A DNA stretch of 19,664 nt. Source: DATJBF01 sp035515475. Its GTDB lineage: Bacteria > Verrucomicrobiota > Verrucomicrobiia > Palsa-1439. The first letter of the stretch is position 1, and each line of letters opens with the position of its first letter. Location: contig DATJBF010000002.1 of NCBI GenBank assembly GCA_035515475.1, positions 1-19,664 on the forward strand. The letters are read 5' to 3'. The notes beneath the pieces are model-generated. The model was given only the letters and a program-made list of their open reading frames with translations, did no database searches and was not told where the DNA came from. This document shows, piece by piece, positions 1 to 8,797 of the stretch. A program made the position numbers and the translations under genes.

Positions 1-8
1 AGCGTGCG

Positions 9-118
9 GGGAGGGCGAAGTTTACCCGCCTCTGGCGGCGCCGCAGGCGACCAGGGCTCCTGCTGAGCCGCGGCGTTGACGGAGAAACCGGTCGGCTCGC
101 CGGGAGGCTCGCCCTCCC
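9..118. repeat. REP-like composite palindrome at the left edge
   Basis: A perfect 10-base inverted repeat (GGGAGGGCGA at 9-18, TCGCCCTCCC at 109-118) encloses smaller hairpins: CCGCC/GGCGG at 26-30/34-38 and GGCTC/GAGCC at 55-59/65-69. The block fills the space downstream of the choice-of-anchor L gene and shows no reading frame of interest. It resembles the multi-hairpin intergenic repeats common in Verrucomicrobiota genomes. That resemblance is from memory, but the palindromes are seen directly. It could also help end transcription of the leftward operon. Confidence 0.5.
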
Positions 119-137
119 AATCAAGGTTGACCGGGCA

Positions 138-1925
138 CTAGGGGCTGGTGATCTTAACGTTCAGCCGCCCGTAGCCGCCCGAGGGTCCCTCGACCACGAT
201 GTAGAACGTGTTGACCCCGTCGGTGGTGAAGGTGAGGCGCTCGCCGCCAACCCCGAAGACGGCGTTGGTGCAAGCCACTTCGGTCAAACTGCCGCACGTA
301 CCATCCCAAACCGAGATCATCGTGTCGAAGTTGCTGCCGTCGGTATTGACCGTAAACGAACGGTTGGTCACACCGATCGAGGGTGGTACCTGCCAGATGG
401 CGTCGTTCCCGCCCGTGCCGCACGACGGGCTGGCAATCGCGTTCGTATAGGTATTCAGGTTGATGGTCCGCTTGAACACCGCGCTGGAGAACGACCCGGT
501 GTTGGGGAAATACACCACTTCCGCCGCCTCGCAACTATTGTTGATCCCCGGGCAGGAAGCCTGCGTGGTCGGATCACGTGCCAAGGCCTTGAGCCTGCTG
601 GTGCGGGTCGGCGAACACTCCACGACGCCCGATGGGTAATTATACGTCTGGCCGCTCTTGTTGAACAGCCGCAGCAACGCCGTCATGCTGGCGATCGCTG
701 CTCGGTCCTGGCCGGCGGCGGCCGCCCGCGCCTGATCGATCAGATCCGTCGCGAAAAACACGTTCGTGTGCGCGTTCACATACGAACTCTGCGAGGGAAC
801 GGCTCCGAGAAGCTGAACGTTGGCGATGGCCGCGATCAGTTGGACGGCCAGGTTTTTCCGCTTCTCGCACAGGCTGGAAGCCCGGGACCTGGCGCTTTGA
901 GTGCCGCCGATCTCGCCCGTGACCGTGTGGCTCTTCCAATAAAAGCCGAGCGCCTCCATCATGGCGTCCTCACTGTCCTTGACGTCATCGTTGTTTCGAT
1001 ACCCGTTGGGCAAATCGACAAATCCCAGGTCCAGCCCGCCGCAATTGGCATCGATGGCACGACGCAGCGTCGCGCACTCGGGATCGCTGCTCTCGTGATG
1101 GGTGAACCAGAAGCGCGCCGGGCGCGTCGGGTTGTTGGTGGACGCCCCGGAACGCAGGCTGCCCGCCTGCAAAAGGACGGCCGAATCCAGGAGATGATCG
1201 CCCGCATCCGCGATGGCGATCTTCATGTGATTGACCTGGTTGGCCAGGACCGGTGCCGTGAAGGTCAGGACGACGGTGAGTCCGTCCAATTGGGTATTCA
1301 GGTGGCCATCGACGTTGTCGATGTAGTATGCGCAGTTCTCGCAGGGACCCGCGCTGATGCCGGTGGAAAAGCCGTTGTTGACGTTGTTGATGGACACCGG
1401 CGTCGCGGTCCCCGGGATCAGCGCGTAGTTCACTCCGTTGACGAAGAAGGCAAACACGTCGTTGAACTCGCTGCCGACGTATTCGTTGTACTCTTCCGAG
1501 CCGAAAACGTAGGAAAACTGAACCGTATCGGCCTCGGGGACGAAATCGAATTCCAGTACCGAGGCGTCGTACGTCTGGTTCGAGGCGGCGCCGCCAATGA
1601 GCCCCGTGAGATCGGGATCGCCGGGCAGTTCATTGTCCCCGGTGGCGCCTGACGAATTATTCGGTCCAATGACGTTGGCGGCGTCACCGCTCGTCAGCAG
1701 GATGCCGCTGCCGAACCCGATGATGCCGCCTCCCGAGCAGAAAATCCCGGATGCGTTGGCCGCTCCCGTGTACCTGACGTTAGACACCGTGACGCCCTGC
1801 CCCACCAATTTGTTCGCCATGTCATTCGTCGAGACCCCGTCGTTGAGGTCTTTGACGATCAGGCCGGCCCGGGCTGACCCGGCCAGGCCGATGACTCCGA
1901 CTACCAACAGTGCCAGTCTTCTCAT
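138..1925 (-). CDS. Secreted choice-of-anchor L protein with a C-terminal module shared with its neighbour
   Basis: A predicted exported protein of 595 residues with no enzymatic motif recognised. Residues 1-20 (MRRLALLVVG... ending SARA) form a classical signal peptide. Residues about 22-257 match the choice-of-anchor L domain, with its hallmarks GSGILLTSG, FSYVFGSEEYNEYV and FNDVFAFFVNG. From about 270 an ARFWFTH-type module begins, followed from about 458 by a Cys-containing beta-sandwich (CPGINNSC, NTDGSNFDT, FYIVVEG) resembling the pre-peptidase C-terminal family. These roughly 325 residues are closely paralogous to the end of the neighbouring protease. I chose ATG 1925 because it starts the signal peptide and has AAAGG four bases upstream. 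An in-frame ATG at 1958 directly abuts the neighbour's TAG, so 11 more residues and translational coupling are possible. It is the last gene of a leftward three-gene row. The role is probably surface binding or adhesion, which is inference. Confidence 0.85.
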   Translation of the reverse strand: MRRLALLVVGVIGLAGSARAGLIVKDLNDGVSTNDMANKLVGQGVTVSNVRYTGAANASGIFCSGGGIIGFGSGILLTSGDAANVIGPNNSSGATGDNELPGDPDLTGLIGGAASNQTYDASVLEFDFVPEADTVQFSYVFGSEEYNEYVGSEFNDVFAFFVNGVNYALIPGTATPVSINNVNNGFSTGISAGPCENCAYYIDNVDGHLNTQLDGLTVVLTFTAPVLANQVNHMKIAIADAGDHLLDSAVLLQAGSLRSGASTNNPTRPARFWFTHHESSDPECATLRRAIDANCGGLDLGFVDLPNGYRNNDDVKDSEDAMMEALGFYWKSHTVTGEIGGTQSARSRASSLCEKRKNLAVQLIAAIANVQLLGAVPSQSSYVNAHTNVFFATDLIDQARAAAAGQDRAAIASMTALLRLFNKSGQTYNYPSGVVECSPTRTSRLKALARDPTTQASCPGINNSCEAAEVVYFPNTGSFSSAVFKRTINLNTYTNAIASPSCGTGGNDAIWQVPPSIGVTNRSFTVNTDGSNFDTMISVWDGTCGSLTEVACTNAVFGVGGERLTFTTDGVNTFYIVVEGPSGGYGRLNVKITSP

Positions 1926-1958
1926 GGTACCTTTGCAGGTGCGCATCAATCCGCGCAT

Positions 1959-4040
1959 CTAAAAACTCCGCACGGTCACCTTCAATCTGCCAACCGACTC
2001 GTTCTTGCCCTGGACGACGATGTAGTACGTGTTCGTGCCGTCCGTGCTGAAGATGAGCTGTTCGCCGCCGACGCCAAATACGCTGTCGCTACAACCCACC
2101 TCGGCAATCTCATCGGTCAGGCCGCACCCTCCCTCGCGGACGGAAATGGCCGTGTCGAAATTACTGCCGTCGGTGTTCACCAGAAACTGTCGGCCCGCGG
2201 CCGCGACCGGTGGCGCGACACTCCAGACCGCCGTATGACCTGTGACCGAGCAACTCGGGGCGTTCAAGCTGTTCGCGTACTGGGTCAGGTCGACGGACGC
2301 CTTGAAGGGGAAATTGACCAACGGCAGGGCCGAGTCGCACGTGTCATTGATGCCGGGACAATCGCTCTTCAACGTCGGGTCGCGTGAAATCTGCCGTAGC
2401 CGGTTGCCCGACTGGGGCGAAATTTCCACCAGGCCGAACGGCAAATTGTTGGTGATCCCGCTCCGGTTGAACTTCCTGAGCAGCACGGTCATCTGGTGAA
2501 TCGCCGGCAGGTCGCCGCCGGCCGCCACCGACGCGGCTTGTGAGATCAAGTCGGCGGGAAAGTTCGTGACCGCGCCGCGATTCACATAGGTGGAATTGGG
2601 CGGCCAGGTGCCGAGCAACCCGGTATTGGCAGTCGCGGCAATCAATTGAACCGCCAACTTCTTCCGCGCGGTGCACAAGCTGGACGCTTCCAGCTTCGCG
2701 CTCTGGGTGCCCCCGTCTTCACCGGTCTTGCCCTTGCTTTGCCAGTAGAAGCTGAGCGCCTCCATGAACGCGTCGTTCGCGTCGATGACGTTGTCCGAGT
2801 CCCGGTTGGCGGTGGCCAGCGTGATGAATCCGAGGTCGATCGCGCCCCCGTTGTACGCGATCGCCTTCAGCAACGTGGCGGCATTCGTGTCGGATGAGTA
2901 CCCATGGGTAAACCAGAACCGGGCCGTGCGGGTCACCACCTGCGAACTCACCAGGCTGCTCAAGCTGACATTTAACGCCGAGAGCACTGCCGACATGGGA
3001 TTGGCCATGGCGTTGCCGGTGCCGTCCGCGGCAAACAGCAGCCCCACCGCGTTGTTGTTGGCGTCGACAACCGGCGAGCCGGAATCCCCGGGCTGACCCA
3101 TCGTGGTCGAGGGCGCCGTGGGAGAAACCATGATCTGATTGGTGAACGTCGCCGACGTGCATGGCACCGCCCCTCCCTCCGAGTAATCGACGTCGATCGT
3201 CATATTGATGCCGGTCACCGTCCCCTCGGTGCACCCGCTGGTCCGCCCGTTTTTCCTGACGACCTGTCCGATGAACGGCGGAACCACATTGTTCACCTGC
3301 GGACCCAGATTCAAAATGTTGGCCGACACGGCTACGTCGGAACTCTGCACAAAACCGACGTCAACCACGTTCGCGGCGCCTCCGAAAACAAGGTTAACAA
3401 CCCGGTTCAAGGTGCCGATGAGCTGGCCGGCACTGCAAGCGGGCGTCGTATCAACCGGTCCCGGTTGATACTGTGGGGTGCCGACGGGTGCCGAGTTGGG
3501 ACAACCATCGGTGCCATGGCCGACCACATGGTTGTTGCTGATCCAACCCACAACTCCCGAGGCATTATCGCGGACCTTAAACCCGATGGTGCCGCTGGCG
3601 CAAGAAGCCGGTGACCCAAACAAAAGTGCGTTGCCTCCAGAAACACCCAGTGGGACGGGCAACGAATAAGCACTCTGGGGATTGCTCCCGCCACAGGCGA
3701 GAGCGCGGATCGTTCCTACGGCAACAACACTCACCGGCAAATTGCCCAGGCTCGAAGGCAGTTGGGCCGCGCGATTCGTGTTGTCAACCAGGACGGTAAT
3801 CGCCAGGCTTCCATTCGTCGCCCCGACTCCGACTCCCAACACGCCGTCGCTGGCCAGAAGGGCCGGCTGGTTCGCATTCTGAACTGCCACTGCCCGGTTC
3901 AGCTCTGCCCGGGTATAAAACGGTGCCTGCGCTTGAGCGCAGAGAGTTCCCCCACCAACGCCCCAAAAAATGGCGAGAGCGCCCATGACGGGAAACCGCG
4001 CGCAAGCCCTTCGGCGCGACGCCCGGTCGCGGTCCTCCAT
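1959..4040 (-). CDS. Secreted trypsin-fold serine protease with shared C-terminal module
   Basis: A predicted exported chymotrypsin-like endopeptidase of about 693 residues. The N-terminus has an arginine-rich stretch, then a hydrophobic segment (VMGALAIFWGVGGGTLC) ending AQAQA, a plausible signal peptide. The catalytic residues are readable: His171 in SNNHVVGHG, probable Asp227 in NVVDVGFV and Ser320 in GQPGDSGSPVV. The 56- and 93-residue spacings suit the fold. Residues about 370-555 are the ARFWFTH module and about 560-693 the Cys-containing beta-sandwich (CPGINDTC, NTDGSNFDT, YYIVVQG), both paralogous to the downstream choice-of-anchor L protein. The reading frame also offers ATG 4136, 48 bases after the subtilase stop, which would add 32 non-secretory-looking residues. 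Neither start has a strong Shine-Dalgarno, so the start is uncertain. The TAG stop (1961-1959) abuts an ATG of the next gene. Substrate and specificity are unknown. Confidence 0.85.
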   Translation of the reverse strand: MEDRDRASRRRACARFPVMGALAIFWGVGGGTLCAQAQAPFYTRAELNRAVAVQNANQPALLASDGVLGVGVGATNGSLAITVLVDNTNRAAQLPSSLGNLPVSVVAVGTIRALACGGSNPQSAYSLPVPLGVSGGNALLFGSPASCASGTIGFKVRDNASGVVGWISNNHVVGHGTDGCPNSAPVGTPQYQPGPVDTTPACSAGQLIGTLNRVVNLVFGGAANVVDVGFVQSSDVAVSANILNLGPQVNNVVPPFIGQVVRKNGRTSGCTEGTVTGINMTIDVDYSEGGAVPCTSATFTNQIMVSPTAPSTTMGQPGDSGSPVVDANNNAVGLLFAADGTGNAMANPMSAVLSALNVSLSSLVSSQVVTRTARFWFTHGYSSDTNAATLLKAIAYNGGAIDLGFITLATANRDSDNVIDANDAFMEALSFYWQSKGKTGEDGGTQSAKLEASSLCTARKKLAVQLIAATANTGLLGTWPPNSTYVNRGAVTNFPADLISQAASVAAGGDLPAIHQMTVLLRKFNRSGITNNLPFGLVEISPQSGNRLRQISRDPTLKSDCPGINDTCDSALPLVNFPFKASVDLTQYANSLNAPSCSVTGHTAVWSVAPPVAAAGRQFLVNTDGSNFDTAISVREGGCGLTDEIAEVGCSDSVFGVGGEQLIFSTDGTNTYYIVVQGKNESVGRLKVTVRSF

Positions 4041-4164
4041 GCGGTGGCGTCGAGGACGGAGACACCCGTTGTGGATCCCGCCCGGCCCCGTCAGAACGTC
4101 GGAATGGCCCTTCAATCTAAGCGCCCCTTTGGTCATCGCTATTCTCAGTCGCCTCGAACGAGAC

Positions 4165-4185
4165 AGTTTCTCCTCGTGAGAAACT
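4165..4185. terminator. Perfect 8-base stem-loop just after the subtilase gene
   Basis: AGTTTCTC (4165-4172), a five-base loop and GAGAAACT (4178-4185) form a perfect hairpin overlapping the TAA stop of the subtilase gene. No T-run follows on the minus strand, so it is not a canonical intrinsic terminator. It may attenuate read-through, stabilise the mRNA 3' end, or be fortuitous. The downstream protease lies close behind on the same strand, so partial read-through is expected. Confidence 0.3.
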
Positions 4186-7100
4186 TAGTTCGTGAGCACC
4201 ACCGCTTGTACCGCGTCTATCTTGGTTGGGTCGTTGGCCGAGGTAAATCTCACCGTAAAGGTCCCCACAATGCCTTTTCCCACACGTTTATCGGCTTTAA
4301 TCACCACTCGCATCATCGTCGCGTCGCCCGTGTACGCCCCCGCGGCCAACGTGGCGGTTGCCAGGGTCGGGGTGGCGTTGGTAGCGGCGTCACTGACCTC
4401 GGTACTGAAGCCGGGCCTGGCGCCGAGGAAGTACTGCACGGTGAAGCCGCCGCCCCCCGCAGTCGCGTCGATCTTGAATTGGTCGGCGGTCGAGCCCGCG
4501 TTCTTGACGGCGATATAGAATCTCCGCCTCTCGCCCGGATGGATCCGTTGAACGGACCGCTCGCTGGTGCCGATCGGGTCGAATACGTTGAGCCCGGTCA
4601 TTTTCTTGAACTTGGTGTTCTTACCAATCGCGGCGTCAGGTTGGCTCACGTTGCCCCTCCCCGATAGCGAGACGAGTGCCGGGCTGCCGGTGTCGTTGGT
4701 GATGACCAATGTTGCCGAGCGCAACAAGCTGTCCACAGGGGCAAATTTCACGCCGATCGCGCAGGTGTCGCCCACCGAAACGGAGCTGCACCCGTTGGCA
4801 GCGACTTGGAACAGACCGGCGTCAGGGCCGGCAATGCCGACGCCACTAATATTCAACGTCTCTAACCCGCAATTGGTGATCGTGACACTTTGCACTGCGC
4901 TCGTCGCTCCCACACCTGCGGTGAACGACAGGGCGTTCGCGCTCAGACAAACCAAGGGCGCCGGGGCAAGCCCGGTGCCAGTCAGGTGCAGCACTTGTGG
5001 TGAACCGACGGCGTTGTCACTGGCGCTCATTTCAGCCGTGCGACTTCCTACGCTGGTCGGTGTGAACTGGATGCTTACATCGCACGACCCGCCGGGCGCC
5101 AAGATGTTACCCGCGCAGCTTTCCTCGGTCAGCAGGAAATCGCCGGAATCTGTGCCACCCAAGCTCGTGCTGTCAATCGACAGCGACTGGCTTGTGCCAT
5201 TTGTCAACACGGCGGTCGCGACGCTGCTCGTGGCTCCGACGAATACGCCGCCAAAGTCGATACTCGATGGCACGAACTGCACGGGAGCCGCAGTGGCAGT
5301 AGCATTCAACTTGAGGGTGCCTCCTGCGTTGTTCAGTCCCTCGGCCACAATATAGTAATCATTCGTGCCATCGGTGGTAAACGTGAGGGCTGATTGCGAA
5401 CCGCTTCGATTGGATCCATCTTCGATGAGAGCTCCGCAACCGCCTTTCCACACGGATAGCACCGTGTTGAAACTGCTGCCAGTCGTGTCCACATTGACAA
5501 CCGTACCGGCCGTCGGTAACAGCAGTTTCCAGAACGCTTCGGCGCCTCCCGTTCCAGCGGATGGACTCGGGAGTACGTTATGGAACGTCGTGCCGGGGAA
5601 GTTCGAGAGAACCACGCTGTATGGGAAATTGGAAATGACCGCCGCCGTCTGGCACGTGTCATTCGTGCCCGGGGTTGGCAGGTCCGACAAGGTCGAATCC
5701 AGTTTGGCATTGTAAATCACAATGGCAAAATCCTGATCCATCCCCGTGCCGACGTGGGGCACGCCATCCCCGGCAATGTTCGCTGCCTTAACAACGACCT
5801 TCCATGGCGCCCCCGAAGTGACCGCAGGGGTGGCTGGATCCAAAAACACACTTTCCACGTTGTTCAGGTTGTCGGGGCAGGGCTGTCTCGTTGGATCAGG
5901 GCAGCCGGTCACTGAATTCGGTCCGACGAACTGGTTGCCCCTGTACACCTGGCTGCCAATCGTGACCTCCAGGTTGAGGTCATTGACAAGTTGTGAGCCG
6001 TCGCCGATCGACGGGTCGCCCGGCACGTCCGTCCACGCCAGGGTGACGCGGAACGGCAGGTTGTTGCTGACCACCTGGCCCGTCCACTCGAAACTCTGGC
6101 CCGTGCTCGTAAAGTACGTCTGTTGCACTACCGGATTGGTCGCGATCAACGGCGTATCCAGTGCGCGCGGGGTGCTCTCGTCGCGAATCACCCGCGGGAC
6201 GCCGTCGAACATCCTCCTCAAGTCCATAATACCCATGCCTTGCGCGATGGACGGCAGTGTGTCTTGCGTTCCAGTCAAATCGTTGGTGATAGGAAGGTAC
6301 CGAGCCGAGTTCAGTAGGTAGGCCTTCGCCATTGCCGGGCTCGGCTGCAACATGGCCAGCCGGTGCTGGAAGTACCACCACAAGAGCTGGATGCCCCCCG
6401 AAACCGCCGGCGCGGCAAAACTGGTACCCTTAACTGTGTCGATGGCGTTCGGGGTGGGTATTTCGATGTTGAAATTTCGCCCTGAACCGCAAACGTACCC
6501 GGCATTGTTCGGTACAGCCACGTTGTACGGCGCTTGGCCATTTCCTTCGAAGCCGACGGTGCTGCCGGGGACAGGTAGAGCTCCGTTATTGAGCCAGAAG
6601 CTGCCACCGACTGCGTAGATTGCCGTGTCGGGAGCCACGATCTCAGGCTTGAACCTTCCGTCTCGCGTGGGGCCAAACGATGAGTACCCGGCAATATCGA
6701 ACGAGTTGGTCCGCTCAAAGGAATCAGAACAACCCGAGCCGTCCAGACGCACACTCTCTGATGCGCCGACGGAAATGACGTTCTTGGCGGAGGCCGGCGA
6801 TGTCAACGTAATGTCGCCGAAGCCCCCCCCGCCACCCCCAGGGTTGCCATGGTTGCCATCGTTGCCGTTGGCAAACACCATGATCAGTTCCTGATTGAGC
6901 GGAATCTGGTGTGTGGGATTATTGGTTCCGCCTGTTTGGGATGCATCTCGAACGCCGACGTCATAGGTTTGGCACCTGGCGTTGTACACGCCGTCGTTTT
7001 CTCCCACCACTAGGTTTTCATCCCAACTGTTGTTCGAGATGCGCGCCCCGCTCAAATATTCCTGCAGGATCAGCTGACCCAAATCGGTCGTGCAAAAGAC

Positions 7101-8483
7101 GTCATCAACATGGTACAGACACACAGAGTCATCATCCACGATAATGTCTGGTTCGAACGCCCGCGTGGAACCAATCAAGCCGAAGGGCGATATGCCCATG
7201 CCGAAATTAAACCCACTGGGATCTTGTTGCGAGGTGTTGTTTCCGGCAATGACAGAGGCAATGGCCGTGCCGTGCGCAAACGCCAGGGCATCTGCCCCCC
7301 CGTTGTGAAGTAGTTTCGCCCTGCAAACCACCGAGTTGGTAAAACCGACGGGCGTATACGTCACCGGCCCTTGGATGTCAAAGGGGCCGCAACTAAAGTC
7401 ATACGTCGCGTAGACCACGCGGGACCCGAAATCAGCCGAACGCGTAGTAGAAGGGGTATACCCCGAGTCCGCGATATCAACGATGGGATATGTCTCCGGA
7501 TCGGTAAAGGACGCCAGACCGCCTCCCACTGCATTCGTCAAAAAGTCGAGGTAATGTTGGCCGCCCGAAGACGGCGGCAGAGGTGCCCCAATCCCCTTCC
7601 CGTCCGATGTCGGCCGATTGGTGTCGCTGGCGAGAATCAACGCCTGAACCTCATCCATCAGTCGAATAGGGATGACGCGGTTGATCCAGAGCACCTCGGG
7701 CATGCGGGCGATGGCACCAAGACTGGCAGCGTCGACGCGAGCCTTGATCACCGCTTGGTTGAGAATTTGCAGAGGGGCCGGCGCCGTGACCTCAGCCTGG
7801 GCGCGAACCTTCTTCAAGGCTGCTCGTCCTTCGGGATCGTTGACGGCCGCCACATTGACATCGATAGGGCCACTCGCGTGTTGCAGCGCCAAGCCGAGCT
7901 TGTAATAGGGGTGATAGGCCCCGATCCACTGAATCGGACCATTCGGCTCGCGCAGGGCGTCGAACTGCTTCTCCGCGGCAGCATCCAGATAAATCAGATA
8001 GGCATTGTTGGGTACGTAGTGGATGACTTCGACGTTTTTGAGTCTCTTCACCTGCTCCAACCATTGGGGAAGAACCGGCCCCTTAAATTGAATCAAGCGC
8101 AGCCGCCGCCCCTTGGTCTCGGTTTGTTGAAGACCGGGAGGCACCACCGGCTCGCCGCCCGTCGTGTCAATCGTCATTGTCTGCAGGTCGATCCGATTCA
8201 GGTCGTCTTGTGGCTCAGCGCGGTCGCCGTACATCGCTTCCACCTTGGCCAAATCTTGATCGCTAACCTCGGCAAGCCAATAAGGCCCGCAATTGTCCAC
8301 GGTATCGATGCCCTGCTGCTTTAGTTGCTCGATGGTCTCGTTGGCCGAAGGATAAATGAGGACCTTTGACTTCTGGGTCGACGCGTTCGCGGACCAAGCG
8401 TAAGGCTGGACCCCGCCAAGCAAAAGACCGATTGCACTGGTGACGCCGATGAGGGCACACAACCGCCCGGTGGAAAATTTCAT
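4185..8483 (-). CDS. Large secreted subtilisin-family (S8, KP-43-like) protease with choice-of-anchor D repeats
   Basis: An exported serine endopeptidase of 1432 residues. ATG 8483 is chosen because AAGGAG lies six bases upstream and a signal peptide follows (MKFSTGRLCALIGVTSAIGLLLGG, ending near YAWSANA). The reading frame continues further upstream but without export or start signals. Residues about 30-325 are a long pro-region of two related halves (RLIQFKGPVLPQWLEQV, IQWIGAYHPYYK). The catalytic triad is intact: Asp339 (DIADSGYTP), His404 (AHGTAIASVIAG) and Ser688 (GTSFAAPAVSG). After it come a jelly-roll typical of KP-43 relatives (about 765-930, with LVNDLNLEV), a pre-peptidase-C-like sandwich (about 939-1059, NDTCQTA, FNTVLSVW), two choice-of-anchor D/ASPM-SPD2-Hydin-like repeats (about 1064-1168 and 1172-1278) and a final beta-rich domain to 1432. 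It leads the leftward row. The likely job is extracellular protein degradation; whether the tail retains it at the cell surface is inference. Confidence 0.92.
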   Translation of the reverse strand: MKFSTGRLCALIGVTSAIGLLLGGVQPYAWSANASTQKSKVLIYPSANETIEQLKQQGIDTVDNCGPYWLAEVSDQDLAKVEAMYGDRAEPQDDLNRIDLQTMTIDTTGGEPVVPPGLQQTETKGRRLRLIQFKGPVLPQWLEQVKRLKNVEVIHYVPNNAYLIYLDAAAEKQFDALREPNGPIQWIGAYHPYYKLGLALQHASGPIDVNVAAVNDPEGRAALKKVRAQAEVTAPAPLQILNQAVIKARVDAASLGAIARMPEVLWINRVIPIRLMDEVQALILASDTNRPTSDGKGIGAPLPPSSGGQHYLDFLTNAVGGGLASFTDPETYPIVDIADSGYTPSTTRSADFGSRVVYATYDFSCGPFDIQGPVTYTPVGFTNSVVCRAKLLHNGGADALAFAHGTAIASVIAGNNTSQQDPSGFNFGMGISPFGLIGSTRAFEPDIIVDDDSVCLYHVDDVFCTTDLGQLILQEYLSGARISNNSWDENLVVGENDGVYNARCQTYDVGVRDASQTGGTNNPTHQIPLNQELIMVFANGNDGNHGNPGGGGGGFGDITLTSPASAKNVISVGASESVRLDGSGCSDSFERTNSFDIAGYSSFGPTRDGRFKPEIVAPDTAIYAVGGSFWLNNGALPVPGSTVGFEGNGQAPYNVAVPNNAGYVCGSGRNFNIEIPTPNAIDTVKGTSFAAPAVSGGIQLLWWYFQHRLAMLQPSPAMAKAYLLNSARYLPITNDLTGTQDTLPSIAQGMGIMDLRRMFDGVPRVIRDESTPRALDTPLIATNPVVQQTYFTSTGQSFEWTGQVVSNNLPFRVTLAWTDVPGDPSIGDGSQLVNDLNLEVTIGSQVYRGNQFVGPNSVTGCPDPTRQPCPDNLNNVESVFLDPATPAVTSGAPWKVVVKAANIAGDGVPHVGTGMDQDFAIVIYNAKLDSTLSDLPTPGTNDTCQTAAVISNFPYSVVLSNFPGTTFHNVLPSPSAGTGGAEAFWKLLLPTAGTVVNVDTTGSSFNTVLSVWKGGCGALIEDGSNRSGSQSALTFTTDGTNDYYIVAEGLNNAGGTLKLNATATAAPVQFVPSSIDFGGVFVGATSSVATAVLTNGTSQSLSIDSTSLGGTDSGDFLLTEESCAGNILAPGGSCDVSIQFTPTSVGSRTAEMSASDNAVGSPQVLHLTGTGLAPAPLVCLSANALSFTAGVGATSAVQSVTITNCGLETLNISGVGIAGPDAGLFQVAANGCSSVSVGDTCAIGVKFAPVDSLLRSATLVITNDTGSPALVSLSGRGNVSQPDAAIGKNTKFKKMTGLNVFDPIGTSERSVQRIHPGERRRFYIAVKNAGSTADQFKIDATAGGGGFTVQYFLGARPGFSTEVSDAATNATPTLATATLAAGAYTGDATMMRVVIKADKRVGKGIVGTFTVRFTSANDPTKIDAVQAVVLTN

Positions 8484-8489
8484 GCCTCG

Positions 8490-8495
8490 CTCCTT
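8490..8495 (-). promoter_or_regulatory. Shine-Dalgarno AAGGAG of the subtilase gene
   Basis: AAGGAG read on the minus strand ends six bases before ATG 8483. It fixes this start over upstream in-frame ATGs that would place about 84 non-secretory residues before the signal peptide. Confidence 0.8.
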
Positions 8496-8532
8496 CATCA
8501 ATCGAACAAAAGGGTTAGCTGGTGGCTGCCAA

Positions 8533-8560
8533 ACTATCAAAAGACGTTTTCCCATTGCAA
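8533..8560 (-). promoter_or_regulatory. Candidate promoter for the leftward protease row
   Basis: On the minus strand, TTGCAA (8560-8555) and GATAGT (8538-8533) are 16 bases apart and partly match -35 TTGACA and -10 TATAAT. They lie 50-77 bases before the subtilase start, within an AT-richer patch. Matches this weak arise by chance. Confidence 0.25.
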
Positions 8561-8797
8561 CCAGAATGTTTGGAAAACCACGGGTGGCCAGAAAGCTACG
8601 CCAAGCCCTGTGAAAGCGTGAAAGCTCCACGCGGCCTGCCCGCGCCGCCCATGTCGCCCCGCTGGCTCCACTCGAAACGGAAACACTTGCGCACGTGCCG
8701 GCGCAACCTCTGGTCGGCTCCAGCCAAAAAAGCACTTTCCCTTTTTAGCAGTGCGTGGTAATGAGTGGCCCGGCGAAGATACCGCTCTGCGGCTTCC

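Larger units (their letters stand above)
8484..8797. other. Divergent intergenic region between the protease and lipid loci
   Basis: About 314 bases separate the leftward protease row from the rightward ACP-dehydratase gene. Short frames cross it, but none has a convincing start, composition or homology. The region should hold promoters for both directions. I see one weak candidate (8533-8560, minus strand) and none convincing on the plus strand. Confidence 0.6.

Noticed and set aside
768..1652. Long plus-strand frame opposite the choice-of-anchor L gene
   Set aside because: Low-complexity Arg/Gly/Val-rich translation without motifs, lying fully inside a gene with signal peptide and recognised domain.
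8484..8735. 84-residue N-terminal extension of the subtilase
   Set aside because: It would bury a classical signal peptide and ignore the AAGGAG six bases before ATG 8483.
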